A stretch of DNA of 64,000 nt. It comes from Cohnella candidum. Lineage in GTDB: Bacteria; Bacillota; Bacilli; Paenibacillales; Paenibacillaceae. The stretch covers positions 4,985,501 through 5,049,500 of the forward strand of contig NZ_CP033433.1 of assembly GCF_003713065.1 (NCBI RefSeq), written 5' to 3'. Each line of letters begins with the position of its first letter. Within the stretch, counting starts at the first letter, position 1. The notes beneath the pieces were generated by a model. It was not told the DNA's origin. It was given only the letters and a program-made list of their open reading frames with translations, and searched no databases. Positions 17,092 to 26,601 of this stretch are shown here, one piece after another. The translations under genes were made by a program, and so were the position numbers.

Positions 17092-17597
17092 ATGTTCATT
17101 TTGATAAGGGCCGTCTTGTGGGCGCTCATTTTGCTCAAATGGGGCGACTGGCGAAACTGGAAGCAATATCAGTCCAGCATTTTATTCGTGATTGCCGCGG
17201 ATTTTCTTTATAACTTTCTCTGTTACCCGTATTCGATGTGGGAATATACGCCCGATCGAATTTCAAGACCCACACGGAGAGTTCGCTTTTTTATGCCTTG
17301 ACCATTCACCCTTGCGTCGTGATCCTGTTTTTGGGGAATTACCCGATCGGTAAAATGAAACGGTTCTTCTGGATTTCGTTTTGGATATTGGTATATACCG
17401 TCATTGAATGGATTGAGGTATGGCAAGGGATCCTTATCTATCGCAATGGATGGAATTTATGGTGGTCGATTGCTTTCATGGGCGTAGTCATCCCCTTGGT
17501 ACGGCTTCATTACCGAAGACCTTTATGGGCATACGGAATTTCGATCATTGTCGTCTTCACGTTAGTAGGCTTGTTTCATGTGCCCCTGACCAAGTGA
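17092..17597 (+). pseudogene. CBO0543-like small membrane protein, frameshifted
   Basis: The first part (from 17092, MFILIRAVLWALILLKWGDW...) reads in one frame to about residue 55. The continuation (NFKTHTESSLFYALTIHPCVVILFLGNYP... to 17597) reads in another, with the break around 17245-17265. Joined, the two give one protein of about 168 residues with five hydrophobic segments, resembling the CBO0543 family of unknown function, as does its downstream neighbour. This is either a true frameshift mutation or a sequencing error; the sequence alone cannot tell. Local DNA is less GC-rich than the flanks. Confidence 0.65.
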
Positions 17598-17616
17598 AGC
17601 CTGAATCGGCGAAAGT

Positions 17617-18081
17617 GTGGAATTGAACATGGTATTTCTCATCGTATCGCTCATCGCTTTTCATGTGGCCGCGATCTTCATGCCGAAACGAATCACTTGG
17701 CTGGATATCTGGTGCATCGCCTTGTTTTCGATCGTGGTGGAATCATTTTCGAACATGGCCTTGGACCTGAAACTCAATCTGTATGGATATATCGCGCCCG
17801 GAAACCAATGGTCCGGATTTCTGCCAATCTTTCTGTATCCCCCCGTAAATGCCATCTATTTAAATTATTTTCCGTTCGCGAAAACCAATTCGCGAAAAGC
17901 CGCTTACATATTGGCGTGGACTGCATTTTGCCTTGTTTATGAAGTCGCGGCTTTAGAATCCGGCTTCTTTTACTACTTGAAATGGAAGTTATGGTACTCT
18001 GCTTTGTGCTATCCCGTGCTCCTGCTGCTTGTGCTGGGGAGCTTTAAGTTTACGCGATGGCTTCAGCGGCGTGCCGGTTAA
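17617..18081 (+). CDS. CBO0543-like small membrane protein
   Basis: The 154-residue protein has five hydrophobic segments and features I associate with the CBO0543 family of unknown function (early tryptophan/aspartate segment, central YxxP...W, C-terminal Trp-Tyr pair). It starts at GTG 17617 or ATG 17629; neither has a strong ribosome site, so coupling to the upstream frameshifted relative is possible. Members often occur as tandem copies in spore formers. No function can be given. Confidence 0.7.
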   Translation: MELNMVFLIVSLIAFHVAAIFMPKRITWLDIWCIALFSIVVESFSNMALDLKLNLYGYIAPGNQWSGFLPIFLYPPVNAIYLNYFPFAKTNSRKAAYILAWTAFCLVYEVAALESGFFYYLKWKLWYSALCYPVLLLLVLGSFKFTRWLQRRAG

Positions 18082-18126
18082 TCCGAGACCTGAAAACCGG
18101 GACTATCCAATCGTCGTTTGCCGTGT

Positions 18127-18224
18127 TATAATTCAGCCATAAATTAATAGTTGGTCGGAGAACGGGAGACACCACAACGCTTGGCTGCGGAAATCGCGCG
18201 GTCGAAGGAGTTGTGGTGTTTTCT
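18127..18224 (+). promoter_or_regulatory. Promoter and GlpP-type antitermination leader before the hydrolase gene
   Basis: An extended -10 box TGTTATAAT ends at 18132. About 25 bases on come GGAGA (18157-18161), three bases, and GGAGA (18165-18169). The second box abuts a 10-bp terminator stem (18169-18178 with 18210-18219) followed by TTTCTT. The same layout precedes glpP and glpD, so glycerol-3-phosphate-bound GlpP probably binds the box and prevents termination. Confidence 0.75.
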
Positions 18225-18325
18225 TGTGTCCGCCCGGTGCAGGAGTCCATTCAGAGGGGGTGGCTTACGGCGCGATGACAGCGCTGTCATTCGATAGAAA
18301 CTAAACTGTTGAAGAGGAGCCTACT

Positions 18326-20425
18326 ATGCTTAAAATGATGAAAAAACCGCAAGGATTGCTGGTGCTATCCTTGGTCCTGATGATTCTCGGCAGCTTTTTC
18401 GCCGGCATGTTCAACACTTCGTTTTATTCGGTCAACGTGAAGGAGATTTCATTTAAGGGCGACCACGGCAACCTGACCGGCCTGCTGTACACGCCGGACG
18501 GGGCCGGCCCGAACGATCCGCGGCCGGTCATCATCACGACGCACGGCTACCTGAACTCGAAGGAAATGCAGGACGCTCCCGCCATCGAAATGTCGAGACG
18601 CGGCTATATCGTTCTGGCGCTCGACATGTACGACCACGGCGATTCCCGCTGGACCGGCGACATTCCGGTGAAAGACATGTTCGCGACGTTCTGGATTTAC
18701 TCCCAGTTCGACGCGGCGAAGTACATTTATCAGCAGCCTTACACCAAGAAGGACGACAAGGGCAACGCCTACGTCGCCGTAAGCGGCCACTCGATGGGCG
18801 GCTTCTCCTCCTTGATCTCCATGTACATGGATGAGATGAATTCCTTGAAGGCCGGCTATCGCATGATCTATGCGGGCATTGCCGTAGGCGCGGATTTCTC
18901 CTACGCGGCGGCGGTCGCTCCCCAGGACCAGTTCCAAGCCGCTTTCGGCAGCCGAACGGTCGGGGTCATCGGAGGCAAGTACGACGAGTTCTTCTTCAAC
19001 AAATCGGAGGCGGAGAAAACCGCCGAAGAGAAGGAAGTCAAAGGAACGGTCACGCACAAGGATTTCACGGAAACCGCTTCGGGCAAGTCGTTCCTCGGCG
19101 TGGCGGCGGACCAGCCGGCGGAGGCAGGCAAGTTCTATCAAGTGCAATCCGGAGACGTGACCGTTGAAGGCAAGGCCGTTCGTCCCTCGCAAGCGGGCGA
19201 GCGCATCGTCTTCACGCCGAACCAGACTCACCCTTGGAACCACACGTCTCCCACGGTTACGGCGGATCTGATCGATTTTTACGCGCATGCGTTTAACGGG
19301 GTTACCTCGCCGAATCAAACCCATGCGGACCTCTCGTCCGGCAACCAAATTTGGTGGCTGAAGGAAGCGGGCAACTGCGTGGCGCTGATCGGGTTCTTCC
19401 TGATGTTCGTGCCGCTGATCAGCCTGCTGCTGAAAGCGCCGTTGCTGAACAAAGCCGTGACCGGCGCGATCGCGACCGTCTCGGCGCCTGCGAACGGCAG
19501 GCAGACAGCGGTTTATTGGCTGGCCATCGTATTCAGCGCGCTCATCCCGGCCATCCTGTTCCCGACGTTGATGGATAAACAAGCGGGCGGACTTCATACG
19601 CTCGAAGTGATCTCCCTCATCCTATTGGGATTGAGCGTGGTCGCGGCCGTTGCCGGCTTCGCGATGAAAAAGAGGTCGTTCGGCGTTGGCGGCGCAGTGC
19701 TCGCCGTACTGTCCTTGATCCTGTGGTTGGTGTTCCGCAACGCCGCGCACATCACCCCGCTCGGACCGATTTATAACGAGCCCACGACGAACCAAATCGT
19801 GTACTGGGCTATCGTGTCGGCGTTGATCGCGGCATTCCTGACGGTCGCATTCCATTACTTCTCCAAGAAGGATGCGGGTACGTCTTTCGGCAGCTACGGC
19901 ATCAGCCTGAATCCGGCAACGATCGTCTCGAGCCTGATCACGGCCGTCATCGCCGTCGTCATCGGCTATCTGCTGCTCTTCGCGCTGCAAGCCGTATTCG
20001 GTACCGACTTCCGCATTTGGGTCATGGCGGTGCGCACGTTTAAGATGGAACATTTCATCACCGCTTTGCGCTATATTCCATATTTCTTAGTCTACTATTA
20101 CGTCAGCACCGTGGCGCTGAACGCGAACACCCGCGGACGGAAAGGCGGATACCTGCTGGCCATCCTCTTGAACGTGGGCGGACTCGTCTTGTGGCTGCTC
20201 GCCCAGTACGGCAAAGACTTCGCGACGGGCGTCGCGCTGTACCCGGCGCAGGCCTTGAACGGCATCCTGCTGTTCGCGCTGGTACCGGCCCTGGCGATCG
20301 CGGCGGTCTATTCCCGCAAGGTATTCGAGAAAACGAACAACGTTTGGCTGGCCGCTTTCCTGAACACGTTCCTGTTCACGATGATCTCGGTCGCCAACAC
20401 GGCGCTGTTCTGGAATCTCGTTTAA
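18326..20425 (+). CDS. Alpha/beta hydrolase fused to a polytopic membrane domain
   Basis: The 699-residue protein begins with a membrane anchor (about 8-35). An alpha/beta-hydrolase domain follows (about 45-320) with oxyanion region ITTHGYLNS, nucleophile elbow GHSMGG and a late histidine in NQTHPWNH. The C-terminal half (about 345-699) has roughly nine membrane helices. The hydrolase domain should face outside. The reaction is unknown; esterase or lipase activity is plausible. Its mRNA leader carries the same antitermination box as glpP and glpD, and the glp genes lie directly downstream, which ties it to glycerol or glycerolipid use (inference). The start MLKMMKKPQG is preceded by GAGGAG. 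Confidence 0.85.
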   Translation: MLKMMKKPQGLLVLSLVLMILGSFFAGMFNTSFYSVNVKEISFKGDHGNLTGLLYTPDGAGPNDPRPVIITTHGYLNSKEMQDAPAIEMSRRGYIVLALDMYDHGDSRWTGDIPVKDMFATFWIYSQFDAAKYIYQQPYTKKDDKGNAYVAVSGHSMGGFSSLISMYMDEMNSLKAGYRMIYAGIAVGADFSYAAAVAPQDQFQAAFGSRTVGVIGGKYDEFFFNKSEAEKTAEEKEVKGTVTHKDFTETASGKSFLGVAADQPAEAGKFYQVQSGDVTVEGKAVRPSQAGERIVFTPNQTHPWNHTSPTVTADLIDFYAHAFNGVTSPNQTHADLSSGNQIWWLKEAGNCVALIGFFLMFVPLISLLLKAPLLNKAVTGAIATVSAPANGRQTAVYWLAIVFSALIPAILFPTLMDKQAGGLHTLEVISLILLGLSVVAAVAGFAMKKRSFGVGGAVLAVLSLILWLVFRNAAHITPLGPIYNEPTTNQIVYWAIVSALIAAFLTVAFHYFSKKDAGTSFGSYGISLNPATIVSSLITAVIAVVIGYLLLFALQAVFGTDFRIWVMAVRTFKMEHFITALRYIPYFLVYYYVSTVALNANTRGRKGGYLLAILLNVGGLVLWLLAQYGKDFATGVALYPAQALNGILLFALVPALAIAAVYSRKVFEKTNNVWLAAFLNTFLFTMISVANTALFWNLV

Positions 20426-20428
20426 TGG

Positions 20429-20544
20429 TAGACATCGCTTACATGCCTGCTTTATAATGATCTCAAGTTAATACAAGTGACGGAGAAAAGGAGAACACGC
20501 GAATTTTGTCCTAGTCGGACGAATTCGTGTTTCTCCTTTTTTTG
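20429..20544 (+). promoter_or_regulatory. Promoter and GlpP-type antitermination leader before glpP-glpK
   Basis: TAGACA (20429-20434) and TATAAT (20453-20458) are spaced 18 bases apart. GGAGA-AAA-GGAGA occupies 20482-20494. The second GGAGA is the base of a long stem (20490-20505 with 20521-20536, GGAGAA pairing with TTCTCC) followed by seven Ts. Binding at the 5-prime arm would prevent the terminator forming. Confidence 0.85.
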
Positions 20545-20561
20545 ACGGAGGTGGACCACGC

Positions 20562-21140
20562 GTGAATTTCAATAACCAGATCATCCTGCCGGCGGCCCGG
20601 AAGGTGAAGGATCTGGAGAAGCTGATGAAATTGTCCTACGAATACATCGTGATCCTCGACTCCCATATCAGCCAAATCCGGTCGATCGTCGAGCTGGCGA
20701 AGTCCCACGGCAAAAAGCCGTTGCTGCACGCGGATCTGATCGAGGGGCTGAAGAACGACGAATACGCGGCGGAATACCTGTGCCAGGTCGTACAGCCCGC
20801 GGGCATCGTATCCACCCGGGCCGGTGTAATCGCGAAGACGAAGCAAAACCGGCTGCTCGCCATCCAGCGGTTGTTCCTGCTGGACACGAACGCGCTCGAG
20901 AAAAGCTACGCCATGTTCGAACGGACGAAGCCGGATTTCATCGAGGTGCTGCCGGGCGTCATCCCTCACATCATCACCGAAGTGTCGGAGCGCACGGGAA
21001 TCCCGATTTTCGCAGGCGGGCTGATCCGAACGGTGAACGACGTGGAGCAGGCGGTCCGGGCGGGCGCATCGGCAGTCACGACTTCGAACGCCGAGTTATG
21101 GAAGCATTTCGAAAATACCGGGAAGCAGGAGGGACGCTGA
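20562..21140 (+). CDS. glpP: Glycerol-3-phosphate-responsive antiterminator GlpP
   Basis: The 192-residue RNA-binding regulator has the GlpP TIM-barrel-like sequence: NNQIILPAARKVKDLEKLMKL, then LLHADLIEGLKNDEYAAEYL and the C-terminal GGLIRTVNDVEQAVRAGASAVTTSNAELW. In the known Bacillus family it binds glycerol-3-phosphate and prevents termination in glp leaders. GTG at 20562 follows GGAGGTGG. Its own leader contains the same box, implying autoregulation. It is immediately followed by glpK. Confidence 0.95.
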   Translation: MNFNNQIILPAARKVKDLEKLMKLSYEYIVILDSHISQIRSIVELAKSHGKKPLLHADLIEGLKNDEYAAEYLCQVVQPAGIVSTRAGVIAKTKQNRLLAIQRLFLLDTNALEKSYAMFERTKPDFIEVLPGVIPHIITEVSERTGIPIFAGGLIRTVNDVEQAVRAGASAVTTSNAELWKHFENTGKQEGR

Positions 21141-22637
<1,497 letters not shown>

Positions 22638-22674
22638 TCGGTACTTGTCGCTTTCGCGCGGCGGAATGAAGTGC

Positions 22675-22778
22675 TATAATCAATCCTAACAAGTTCATAT
22701 CTCGGTAGGAGACCAGGAGAACCACGAACCTTCCCGCTGCGCGGCTGCGCGTCCGGGACGTTTCGCGGTTCTTTTTTA
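22675..22778 (+). promoter_or_regulatory. Promoter and GlpP-type antitermination leader before glpD
   Basis: An extended -10 box TGCTATAAT ends at 22680. GGAGA-CCA-GGAGA occupies 22708-22720. The second box overlaps the 5-prime arm of a GC-rich terminator (AGAACC 22718-22723 with GGTTCT 22767-22772) followed by a T run to 22777. Box spacing is the same as in the other two leaders. Confidence 0.85.
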
Positions 22779-22806
22779 CTTTCAAGGAGAGAAGGGGCCA
22801 TCCATC

Positions 22807-24495
22807 ATGACAGGGAAATTCTCGGGCGCGGACCGCCAAAGCAAGCTTGCTCGGATGGAGCAGGAAATCTACGACGTGCTGATCATCGGCGGTGGGATTA
22901 CGGGAGCGGGCATTGCCCTGGACGCCGGGACGAGAGGCATGAAGACGGCGCTCATCGAGATGCAGGATTTTGCGGCGGGAACTTCCAGCCGATCGACGAA
23001 GCTGGTGCACGGCGGGCTCCGATATTTGAAGCAGTTCGAAGTGAAGATGGTCGCGGAAGTCGGGAAAGAGCGGGCGGTCGTGTACGAGAACGGTCCCCAC
23101 GTGACGACGCCGGAATGGATGCTGCTGCCTCTGTATGAAGGGGGCACTTTCGGGAAGTTCTCCACCTCGATCGGACTGCGGGTATATGATTTCCTGGCCG
23201 GGGTGAAACGCGAAGAGAGGCGCCGGATGCTGAGCCGGGAGGCAACGCTCGGAAAGGAGCCGCTGCTGCGGAAGGAAGGCCTGAAAGGCGGCGGCTATTA
23301 CGTGGAATACCGGACCGACGACGCGCGCCTGACGATCGAGGTGCTGAAAAAAGCGGCGGAGGCCGGAGCGCATGCGGTTAATTATGCGAAAGCGGAGCAG
23401 CTCATTTACGACGAGGGCGGCAAGCTGGGCGGAGTGGTGGCTAGGGACGTTATCGGAGGAAAGGAGTACCGCATTCGCGCGCGCAAGGTCGTGAACGCGA
23501 CGGGGCCCTGGGTGGATACGCTGCGCGGGCTCGACCGATCCAAGGAAGGCAAAACGCTCAGGCTCACCAAAGGCGTGCATCTCGTGTTCGACGGCCGGCG
23601 TTTTCCGTTGCGGCAGGCGATTTATTTCGATACGCCCGACGGCCGGATGGTGTTCGCGATTCCCCGCGACGGGAAGACGTACGTCGGCACGACGGATACC
23701 GACTATGCCGGGGACACGGCCCACCCTCGTATGAACGAAGAGGACCGGGATTACTTGCTGGCCGCCGCCAACCATTTGTTTCCCGGGCTGAAGCTGACGG
23801 CCGCCGACGTGGAATCCAGCTGGGCCGGCTTGCGGCCGCTCATTTACGAGGAAGGCAAATCGCCGTCCGAGGTATCGAGGCGCGACGAGATTTTCGTCTC
23901 TCCTTCCGGCATGATTACGATCGCGGGCGGCAAGCTGACGGGCTACCGGAAAATGGCCGAAACGGTGGCGGATCTCCTTGCCGTGGAGCTTCAAGCGGAA
24001 GGCCGCGGACCGTACGCCCCATGCGCGACTCGGACGCTGCCCATTTCCGGAGGCGATGTCGGCGGTTCCGCAGGCTTCCCGGCGTTCGTTCGGAAGATGG
24101 CCGAAGAGGGGGAGCGTGACGGGCTTTTGCCCCTTACTGCGGAGCAGCTCGTCCGGCGTTACGGTTCGAACGTCGCGACGGTTTACGACTTGATCCGTGC
24201 GGAGCGGGAACGCGAGGACGCACATGGATTCCCGGCTGAACTGCGTGCGATGCTGCGATACGCCATAGAGGAGGAAATGGCCGTCAAACCCGTTGACTTC
24301 TTCATCCGTCGGACCGGCGCGATGTTTTTCGATATCGACTGGGTACGGAGATGGAAAGATCAATCCGTCCGGTACATGGCGGAGCGTTTGGGTTGGGGCG
24401 GCGAGCAAACGCAGGAATACGCAGAGGAGTTGGAGCGGGAGTTGGCCGCTGCTTATTCCCCTTCCGAAGAAGCGGTTGGCGTCGGCGCTCATTGA
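22807..24495 (+). CDS. glpD: Aerobic glycerol-3-phosphate dehydrogenase
   Basis: The 562-residue membrane-associated flavoenzyme oxidises glycerol-3-phosphate to dihydroxyacetone phosphate and feeds electrons to quinone. The FAD-binding motif DVLIIGGGITGAGIALDAGTRG, the SSRSTKLVHGGLRYL segment and the C-terminal DAO region are intact. The ATG at 22807 has AAGGAGAGAAGGGG upstream. It is its own transcription unit under GlpP-type antitermination control and ends in a branched terminator. Confidence 0.97.
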   Translation: MTGKFSGADRQSKLARMEQEIYDVLIIGGGITGAGIALDAGTRGMKTALIEMQDFAAGTSSRSTKLVHGGLRYLKQFEVKMVAEVGKERAVVYENGPHVTTPEWMLLPLYEGGTFGKFSTSIGLRVYDFLAGVKREERRRMLSREATLGKEPLLRKEGLKGGGYYVEYRTDDARLTIEVLKKAAEAGAHAVNYAKAEQLIYDEGGKLGGVVARDVIGGKEYRIRARKVVNATGPWVDTLRGLDRSKEGKTLRLTKGVHLVFDGRRFPLRQAIYFDTPDGRMVFAIPRDGKTYVGTTDTDYAGDTAHPRMNEEDRDYLLAAANHLFPGLKLTAADVESSWAGLRPLIYEEGKSPSEVSRRDEIFVSPSGMITIAGGKLTGYRKMAETVADLLAVELQAEGRGPYAPCATRTLPISGGDVGGSAGFPAFVRKMAEEGERDGLLPLTAEQLVRRYGSNVATVYDLIRAEREREDAHGFPAELRAMLRYAIEEEMAVKPVDFFIRRTGAMFFDIDWVRRWKDQSVRYMAERLGWGGEQTQEYAEELERELAAAYSPSEEAVGVGAH

Positions 24496-24507
24496 CACCA
24501 TCCTGTG

Positions 24508-24551
24508 GAACAGCCTTGGATGTCCGGCCTGCCGGATTTTCAAGGCTGTTC
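24508..24551. terminator. Branched terminator between glpD and the VOC gene
   Basis: An outer 11-bp stem GAACAGCCTTG/CAAGGCTGTTC encloses an inner 6-bp hairpin TCCGGC-CT-GCCGGA. It is followed by ATTTTC and lies between convergent genes. Confidence 0.8.
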
Positions 24552-24559
24552 ATTTTCGG

Positions 24560-24910
24560 TTAATTCGTCGACTCAGCGATTTCATGCACGTTACCAAAGG
24601 GATCAACGAATGCCGCATATTTCCCTGGCGTAGGCTCCTCATGCAAGAATTGAATTCCCTTTTCCTGCATTTCCTTAAAACTGCGCTCGATCGATTCGAC
24701 CTCAAACACGAGAACGGTTCTGGCCTCATTGGAGTAATCTCCGATTTCAGTCGTTTTCTCACACTTAAAAGCCGTAAGTTTACTGCCTCCCAAATCAAAA
24801 ACAAGTTTATTTTCTTCTTCCAGAACGGTTTCCATGCCAAGTACTTCTGAATAAAACCATCTCGCTTTTTCCTTGTCTGTAACGAAAATCATCACATGAC
24901 CGAACTTCAC
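24560..24910 (-). CDS. VOC-family (glyoxalase/bleomycin-resistance fold) protein
   Basis: The 116-residue protein is a single vicinal-oxygen-chelate domain (FGHVMIFVTDKEKARWFYSEVLGMET... ending with DPFGNVHEIAE). Metal-site residues appear to be His near the start and Glu at the end. The substrate is unknown. GTG at 24910 is chosen because AAAGGAG lies 8 bases upstream; a GTG three codons earlier directly abuts the ribosome site and could not be used. It converges with glpD and diverges from mhqR. Confidence 0.85.
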   Translation of the reverse strand: MKFGHVMIFVTDKEKARWFYSEVLGMETVLEEENKLVFDLGGSKLTAFKCEKTTEIGDYSNEARTVLVFEVESIERSFKEMQEKGIQFLHEEPTPGKYAAFVDPFGNVHEIAESTN

Positions 24911-24977
24911 TCCAGTCACTCCTTTTATTGGGCTTGCCTATATTTTAACAGAACGCTTCCGTACAGCCGACACCCCC

Positions 24978-25006
24978 TTGCATATGAAAAAGAACCGTGC
25001 TATTAT
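24978..25006 (+). promoter_or_regulatory. Promoter of the MarR-family gene
   Basis: TTGCAT (24978-24983) and TATTAT (25001-25006) are 17 bases apart. The operator begins on the last base of the -10 box. Confidence 0.7.
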
Positions 25007-25025
25007 TATCTTAAATTAAAGATAA
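25006..25025. promoter_or_regulatory. MhqR-type operator 1
   Basis: TTATCTTAAATTAAAGATAA is a near-perfect palindrome at the transcription start of the MarR gene. It is almost identical to the site before the dioxygenase gene. Confidence 0.85.
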
Positions 25026-25047
25026 ATGCGAAGGGAGGGCGAGCGCA

Positions 25048-25503
25048 ATGGAGAGGGACGGCACGATGCAGGATCCGGAGAACAGGGACTTGTCGCTGAA
25101 ATTGTTCGTGGTGCTGTCCAAAGCTTACAAGAGCATCATGGACCTCGCGATCAAGGACATGAAGAAACACGAATTGTCCACGACGGAGTTCATGATCATG
25201 GAGCTGTTGTACCACAAAGGCAGGTTTCCTCTGCAGCAGATCGGCGACAGGGTGTTGATCACGAGCGGAAGCATTACCTACAACATCGACAAGCTGGAGA
25301 AGCGGGAGCTCCTGAAGCGCGTCCCTCATCCGGAAGACCGGCGGGTCACTTTCGCGGAGCTTACGGAGCAAGGCCGGGAGTGGTTCGGCTCTTTATTCCC
25401 ATCCCACGCCGAGGCCATCGAATCGATGATGAGGGGACTTTCGAAGGAAGAGAAGAAGGACGCGATCGAGCTGCTCAAGAAACTCGGTTTGGCGGTCAAG
25501 TAG
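25048..25503 (+). CDS. mhqR: MarR-family repressor, MhqR-like
   Basis: The 151-residue protein has the MarR winged helix (ELSTTEFMIMELLYHKGRFPLQQIGDRVLITSGSITYNIDKLEKRELLKRVPHPEDRRVTFAELTEQG). In Bacillus, MhqR represses quinone- and catechol-detoxifying dioxygenases; the neighbour here is such an enzyme and both genes share a palindromic operator. The ATG at 25048 follows GGGAGGG. The gene symbol rests on context and operator resemblance as well as sequence. Confidence 0.85.
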   Translation: MERDGTMQDPENRDLSLKLFVVLSKAYKSIMDLAIKDMKKHELSTTEFMIMELLYHKGRFPLQQIGDRVLITSGSITYNIDKLEKRELLKRVPHPEDRRVTFAELTEQGREWFGSLFPSHAEAIESMMRGLSKEEKKDAIELLKKLGLAVK

Positions 25504-25527
25504 CCGATGCGGCTATCCGTCCGTCAA

Positions 25528-25547
25528 ATATCTTAAATTAAAGATAT
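25528..25547. promoter_or_regulatory. MhqR-type operator 2
   Basis: ATATCTTAAATTAAAGATAT lies 53 bp before the dioxygenase start and matches operator 1 at 18 of 20 bases, so the MarR protein probably represses both genes. Confidence 0.85.
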
Positions 25548-25599
25548 GTTGCAACCAGGGAACAAAAGGAAATATTAAAATCATGGAGGTTGAAAAACA

Positions 25600-26550
25600 A
25601 TGACTCAAAAAACCGCAGGTATCCACCACATCACTTCTTTCGTCGGCAATCCGCAAGCCAATGTCGATTTTTACGCAGGAGTGCTGGGCCTCCGCATGGT
25701 CAAGAAAACCATTAACTTCGATGCGCCGGATGTTTATCACCTGTACTTCGGCAACGAAGTCGGAAGCCCGGGAACGGCGATGACGTTCTTCCCGTCGGAG
25801 GGAGCGAGAAAAGGGCGCATCGGCGGCGGGCAGGTCGGCTATACGACGTTCGCCGTGCCGGTCGGCACTTTGGAGTTCTGGGAGGAGCGGCTTCGCAAAC
25901 TGAACGTCGACGTCCACCGTACCGTCCGTTTCGGCGAAACCTATTTGCGCTTCAAGGATTCGGACGGCTTGCAGCTGGAAATCGTCGAGCGCGAGGAAGG
26001 GCGACCCAGCCAATGGTCGTTCGGCGGAGTGCCGGCGGAGAAGGCGATCAAAGGCTTCGGCGGAGCGATCTTGAACAGCATTGCGCCCGCGAAAACCGAA
26101 GAGCTTCTCGTCAACGTCATGGGGCTGACGAAGATCGGGCAAGAGGGAGATCTCGTCCGTTATCGTTCCTACGGCGATCTCGGCAATGTCATCGACATGA
26201 ATGCCGCGCCGATGGGCTGGGGAGCAGGCGGAGCGGGCACCGTCCACCATATCGCGTGGAGAGCCAGCGATGACGAGGAACATGCGCGATGGCGCGAGAA
26301 TGTCATCGCCCACGGCTTCCAGGCGACCGGCATCGTCGACCGGCAGTACTTCAACGCCGTTTACTTCCGGGAAGCCGGCGGCATCCTGTTCGAAATCGCC
26401 ACTGACGCGCCGGGGTTCACGAACGACGAGCCGTTCGAAAAGTTGGGAGAGAAACTGCAGCTCCCGTCGTGGTTTGAACCCAAACGGGATCTGATCGAGC
26501 AGAACCTGCTCCCGATCGAAGTCCGCGTATTGGACGGAGATCAAGCGTAA
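25600..26550 (+). CDS. mhqO: Ring-cleaving dioxygenase, MhqO-like
   Basis: The 316-residue protein has two VOC domains (HHITSFVGNPQANVDFYAGVLGLRMVKKTINFD at the start; TVHHIAWRASDDEEHARW in the second). Histidines and the glutamate in GGILFEIATDAPGF are likely iron ligands. Family members open hydroquinone or catechol rings and protect against quinone stress. The ATG at 25600 follows TGGAGG. It is preceded by its own MhqR-type operator and followed by a strong terminator. The precise paralogue (MhqO, MhqA or MhqE) is not certain. Confidence 0.88.
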   Translation: MTQKTAGIHHITSFVGNPQANVDFYAGVLGLRMVKKTINFDAPDVYHLYFGNEVGSPGTAMTFFPSEGARKGRIGGGQVGYTTFAVPVGTLEFWEERLRKLNVDVHRTVRFGETYLRFKDSDGLQLEIVEREEGRPSQWSFGGVPAEKAIKGFGGAILNSIAPAKTEELLVNVMGLTKIGQEGDLVRYRSYGDLGNVIDMNAAPMGWGAGGAGTVHHIAWRASDDEEHARWRENVIAHGFQATGIVDRQYFNAVYFREAGGILFEIATDAPGFTNDEPFEKLGEKLQLPSWFEPKRDLIEQNLLPIEVRVLDGDQA

Positions 26551-26557
26551 AAAGCCT

Positions 26558-26600
26558 AAGAGCCTGACGACCGGATGCACGGATCGTCAGGCTCTTTTCA
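26558..26600. terminator. Bidirectional terminator
   Basis: A 13-bp stem AAGAGCCTGACGA/TCGTCAGGCTCTT lies between the convergent dioxygenase and yesN-type genes, with T residues downstream on the plus strand. Confidence 0.9.
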
Positions 26601-26601
26601 T

